Assembly: GCA_018400545.1 (NCBI GenBank)
Contig: JAGYLT010000152.1
Span: 1 to 6,044, forward strand
Reading direction: 5' to 3'
Source: Bacteroidales bacterium
Lineage (GTDB): Bacteria; Bacteroidota; Bacteroidia; Bacteroidales; 4484-276
DNA: 6,044 nucleotides
The position numbers and the translations under genes are program-made. This document shows positions 5,166-6,044 of this stretch, piece by piece (the first letter of the stretch is position 1; every line of letters starts with the position of its first letter). The notes under the pieces were generated by a model that was not told where the DNA came from, made no database searches, and worked only from the letters and a program-made list of their open reading frames with translations.

Positions 5166-5201
5166 ATCTGACAGAATGACAACTATAACCTGGTAATCAA
5201 T
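5144..5201 (+). repeat. Imperfect direct repeat AACCTGGyArTCAAT
   Basis: AACCTGGCAGTCAAT at 5144-5158 recurs as AACCTGGTAATCAAT at 5187-5201, 13 of 15 identical and 43 bases apart. Both lie in the control region between the divergent genes. Two spaced direct copies are typical of iterons, activator/repressor sites or recombinase arm-binding sites; the sequence does not decide which. Confidence 0.5.
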
Positions 5202-5215
5202 ATCTTAATGAAGTA

Positions 5216-5233
5216 TGTTAAAATCATTTAACA
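5216..5233. promoter_or_regulatory. Candidate operator, 7-bp-arm palindrome
   Basis: TGTTAAA (5216-5222) and TTTAACA (5227-5233) are exact reverse complements around ATCA, ending nine bases before the predicted -33 box of the plus-strand promoter. This size and position suit a dimeric regulator. The left arm also resembles the XerD half of dif sites (9 of 11 matches to TTATGTTAAAT at 5213-5223), so a recombination site is an alternative. Confidence 0.4.
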
Positions 5234-5241
5234 ATAAATAG

Positions 5242-5275
5242 CTTGGTGGTTACAAATATAATACCTATTTTTGTA
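5242..5275 (+). promoter_or_regulatory. Predicted plus-strand promoter
   Basis: TATTTTTG at 5266-5273 fits TAnnTTTG exactly, and CTTG at 5242-5245, 20 bases upstream, fits a -33 TTTG box in three of four positions. Transcription would start around 5280, giving a leader of about 38 nt for the 111-aa gene. TACAAA (5251-5256) and TTTGTA (5270-5275) form a dyad across the spacer and -7 box that could be an operator. Confidence 0.6.
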
Positions 5276-5317
5276 GAACATTAATTAATCACATTTAATC
5301 ATTAAATCATTTACATC

Positions 5318-5653
5318 ATGAAAGATCAACGCAATGCAGAAAGTCAAAAAATGAGATGGATTCCAATTGAACTCCCAGAGGGAATCGAGAAACAAGCTAT
5401 TGAAGCGTTTCGCAAAGCAAACTATGAACCGTATCAAGGTGAAATCCTGATACATGCGATAGTGTCGGGAACGGTTTCTTTATGGGTTGAGGAGTTTAAA
5501 TCCATAAGAGGGGCACATCTCCATTATCAGGGAAAATATGTTGAAGTGAGCATATACAATGTTCATAAAGCTCTACCGGGCTGGTGGATTACGGTAAACA
5601 TAGTAGTAAATGGATCGCATCATTTTGGAGATTTGGAAATTTATAGTAGATAG
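5318..5653 (+). CDS. Hypothetical protein, 111 aa
   Basis: I do not recognise this protein. After a polar start (MKDQRNAESQKM) it has WIPIELPEGIEKQAIEAFRK, probably a strand then a helix, and then a series of short strands (EILIHAIVSGTVSLWVEEF, AHLHYQGKYVEVSIYNV, WWITVNIVVNG, DLEIYS), suggesting a compact alpha/beta or beta-rich soluble domain. There is no signal peptide, membrane helix or DNA-binding motif. The ATG at 5318 is preceded by ATTTACATC; the ASCH-like gene also has TTTACATC directly before its ATG. A predicted promoter lies upstream and an intrinsic terminator lies eight bases after the stop, so it appears to be a single-gene transcript, opposite to the main gene block. An immunity, defence or regulatory product is possible but unsupported. 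Confidence 0.7.
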   Translation: MKDQRNAESQKMRWIPIELPEGIEKQAIEAFRKANYEPYQGEILIHAIVSGTVSLWVEEFKSIRGAHLHYQGKYVEVSIYNVHKALPGWWITVNIVVNGSHHFGDLEIYSR

Positions 5654-5660
5654 TTAACCT

Positions 5661-5692
5661 GGGCAGGGTAACACCTGCCCTTTAAATTTTTT
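5661..5692 (+). terminator. Intrinsic terminator of the 111-aa gene
   Basis: GGGCAGG (5661-5667) and CCTGCCC (5674-5680) form a perfect 7-bp GC-rich stem with a 6-nt loop, followed by TTTAAATTTTTT. It begins eight bases after the TAG stop and is a clear Rho-independent terminator. Transcription of the 59-aa gene beyond it would need read-through or a promoter close to its start. Confidence 0.85.
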
Positions 5693-5697
5693 CAATT

Positions 5698-5877
5698 ATG
5701 TATGTAGTTCAAAGATCAACATTTCAGCATCCGCAAATTTTTGGAAGCCTGGCGGCAATATCAAAACACAGCTCCATCAACAAGCATACGTTGTACCATC
5801 ATTTCAGCCGGGCCAAAGTAAAGCAGGTTGAAATCAACGGTATTAAAATCACAAAGTGTGAAGTTATCAGGGTATAG
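5698..5877 (+). CDS. Small helix-turn-helix-like protein, 59 aa
   Basis: The frame opens with ATG at 5698 and closes with TAG at 5875-5877: MYVVQRSTFQHPQIFGSLAA, then ISKHSSINKHTLYHHFSRAK, then a basic KQVEINGIKITKCEVIRV tail. The middle segment has the rhythm of a helix-turn-helix: a hydrophobic first helix (GSLAAISKHS), a turn, and a recognition-type helix (NKHTLYHHFSRAK). After that come short strands with the 'gamma' pattern (VEINGIKITKCEVIRV). Small proteins like this occur near recombinases in mobile elements and could act as a regulator or excisionase-like factor; this is inference. It lies just beyond the terminator and is the last gene before the GC-rich right flank. Its codon use is ordinary and the frame is clean. 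Confidence 0.6.
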   Translation: MYVVQRSTFQHPQIFGSLAAISKHSSINKHTLYHHFSRAKVKQVEINGIKITKCEVIRV

Positions 5878-5895
5878 GATAGCTCATCCCGGGGG

Positions 5896-5914
5896 CAACA
5901 TCAGCCATTAACAA
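5896..5914 (+). repeat. Candidate attachment-site repeat, right copy
   Basis: This stretch matches 658-677 in direct orientation: CAACA, CAGCCA and TAAC are shared, with one gap and about three substitutions. It stands 18 bases after the last gene and at the point where GC content rises. It would be attR (or attL) if the element spans 658 to about 5914. Confidence 0.35.
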
Positions 5915-5941
5915 CTTTTTCTCCAAAAAAAATAATGAGCC

Positions 5942-6014
5942 GGCCTCTGGCATCAGGGCAGCAAAAAGCGCTTTGAGGTCATAAAATGCAAGCTGCCCTG
6001 ATCATGCCAGGGCC
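5942..6014. repeat. Long GC-rich hairpin
   Basis: The left arm at 5942-5962 (GGCC, T, CTGGCAT, CAGGGCAGC) pairs with the right arm at 5992-6014 (GCTGCCCTG, ATC, ATGCCAG, GGCC): 20 base pairs interrupted by a 3-nt bulge and a 1-nt bulge, with a 29-nt loop. The T-run at 6031-6039 is 16 bases beyond the stem, too far for a classical terminator with this stem. It could be a host REP-like palindrome or terminator, or a replication structure if the molecule is circular. Confidence 0.7.
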
Positions 6015-6044
6015 GTGCGCGCCGGCGGTATTTTTTTTTCTCAA

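Larger units (their letters stand above)
5090..5317. other. Divergent intergenic control region
   Basis: These 228 bases between the minus-strand membrane-protein gene and the plus-strand 111-aa gene hold no ORF. They hold two outward-facing promoters, a 10-bp inverted repeat, a 15-bp direct repeat and an 18-bp palindrome. The concentration of signals suggests the regulatory switch and possibly an origin or attachment site of the element. Confidence 0.6.
5878..6044. other. GC-rich right flank without a gene
   Basis: After the 59-aa stop the sequence rises in GC again. It contains CCCGGG, the candidate right attachment repeat, a long hairpin, and at the end a run of nine T's (6031-6039) behind a short GCCG/CGGC stem (6012-6015, 6023-6026). 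No reading frame of useful length is present. Confidence 0.6.

Noticed and set aside
658..5914. Identification as a filamentous phage (inovirus)
   Set aside because: A Rep_trans-like initiator and small membrane protein fit, but no Zot/pI-like ATPase or small coat protein with signal peptide is visible, so the label would go beyond the evidence.
1..6044. tRNA or rRNA gene as insertion target
   Set aside because: I looked for cloverleaf arms with a T-loop GTTCRANNC and for conserved rRNA segments near both boundaries and found none.

Overview
The window reads as a small mobile element of roughly 5.2 kb, AT-rich (about 35-40% GC by eye), set between two GC-rich non-coding flanks (about 60% GC where I counted). 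The host is most likely a member of the Bacteroidota. Two full-length homologues of the DUF6266 family, which is mainly from Bacteroidota, are present. Shine-Dalgarno sequences are largely absent. At least two promoters fit the Bacteroidota -7 box TAnnTTTG.

Layout. Positions 1-620 form a GC-rich, repeat-laden stretch without a convincing gene. It holds six copies of TGTG(C/T)GGTGGG and a 20-bp inverted repeat. From about 620 the sequence turns AT-rich. Eight genes lie on the minus strand, read from 5089 down to 723: a 63-aa two-helix membrane protein, a DUF6266 protein, an intrinsic terminator, a diverged DUF6266 paralogue, a catalytic-domain-only tyrosine recombinase, a 62-aa protein, a Rep_trans-type rolling-circle initiator, an ASCH/PUA-like small protein, and a 126-aa protein of unknown function. 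A 228-bp control region (5090-5317) carries divergent promoters, dyads, direct repeats and a dif-like half site. It separates these genes from two plus-strand genes: a 111-aa unknown with a clear terminator, and a 59-aa helix-turn-helix-like protein. The right flank (5880-6044) is GC-rich again and holds a long hairpin.

How the parts may work together (inference). The initiator would replicate a circular form, and the small tyrosine recombinase would integrate or excise it. The DUF6266 pair, each with its own matching leader and the first followed by a strong terminator, is arranged like separately tuned, highly expressed products; virion or surface structural proteins are one possibility. 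The membrane protein could be a holin or another membrane component. I see no Zot/pI-type ATPase, recognisable capsid protein, relaxase or conjugation gene. It could be a cryptic integrative plasmid, a phage satellite, or an undescribed small phage. An imperfect direct repeat (658-677 and 5896-5914) sits at both composition boundaries and is a candidate attL/attR pair. The sequence alone cannot tell me whether the window is a slice of chromosome or a complete circular molecule.
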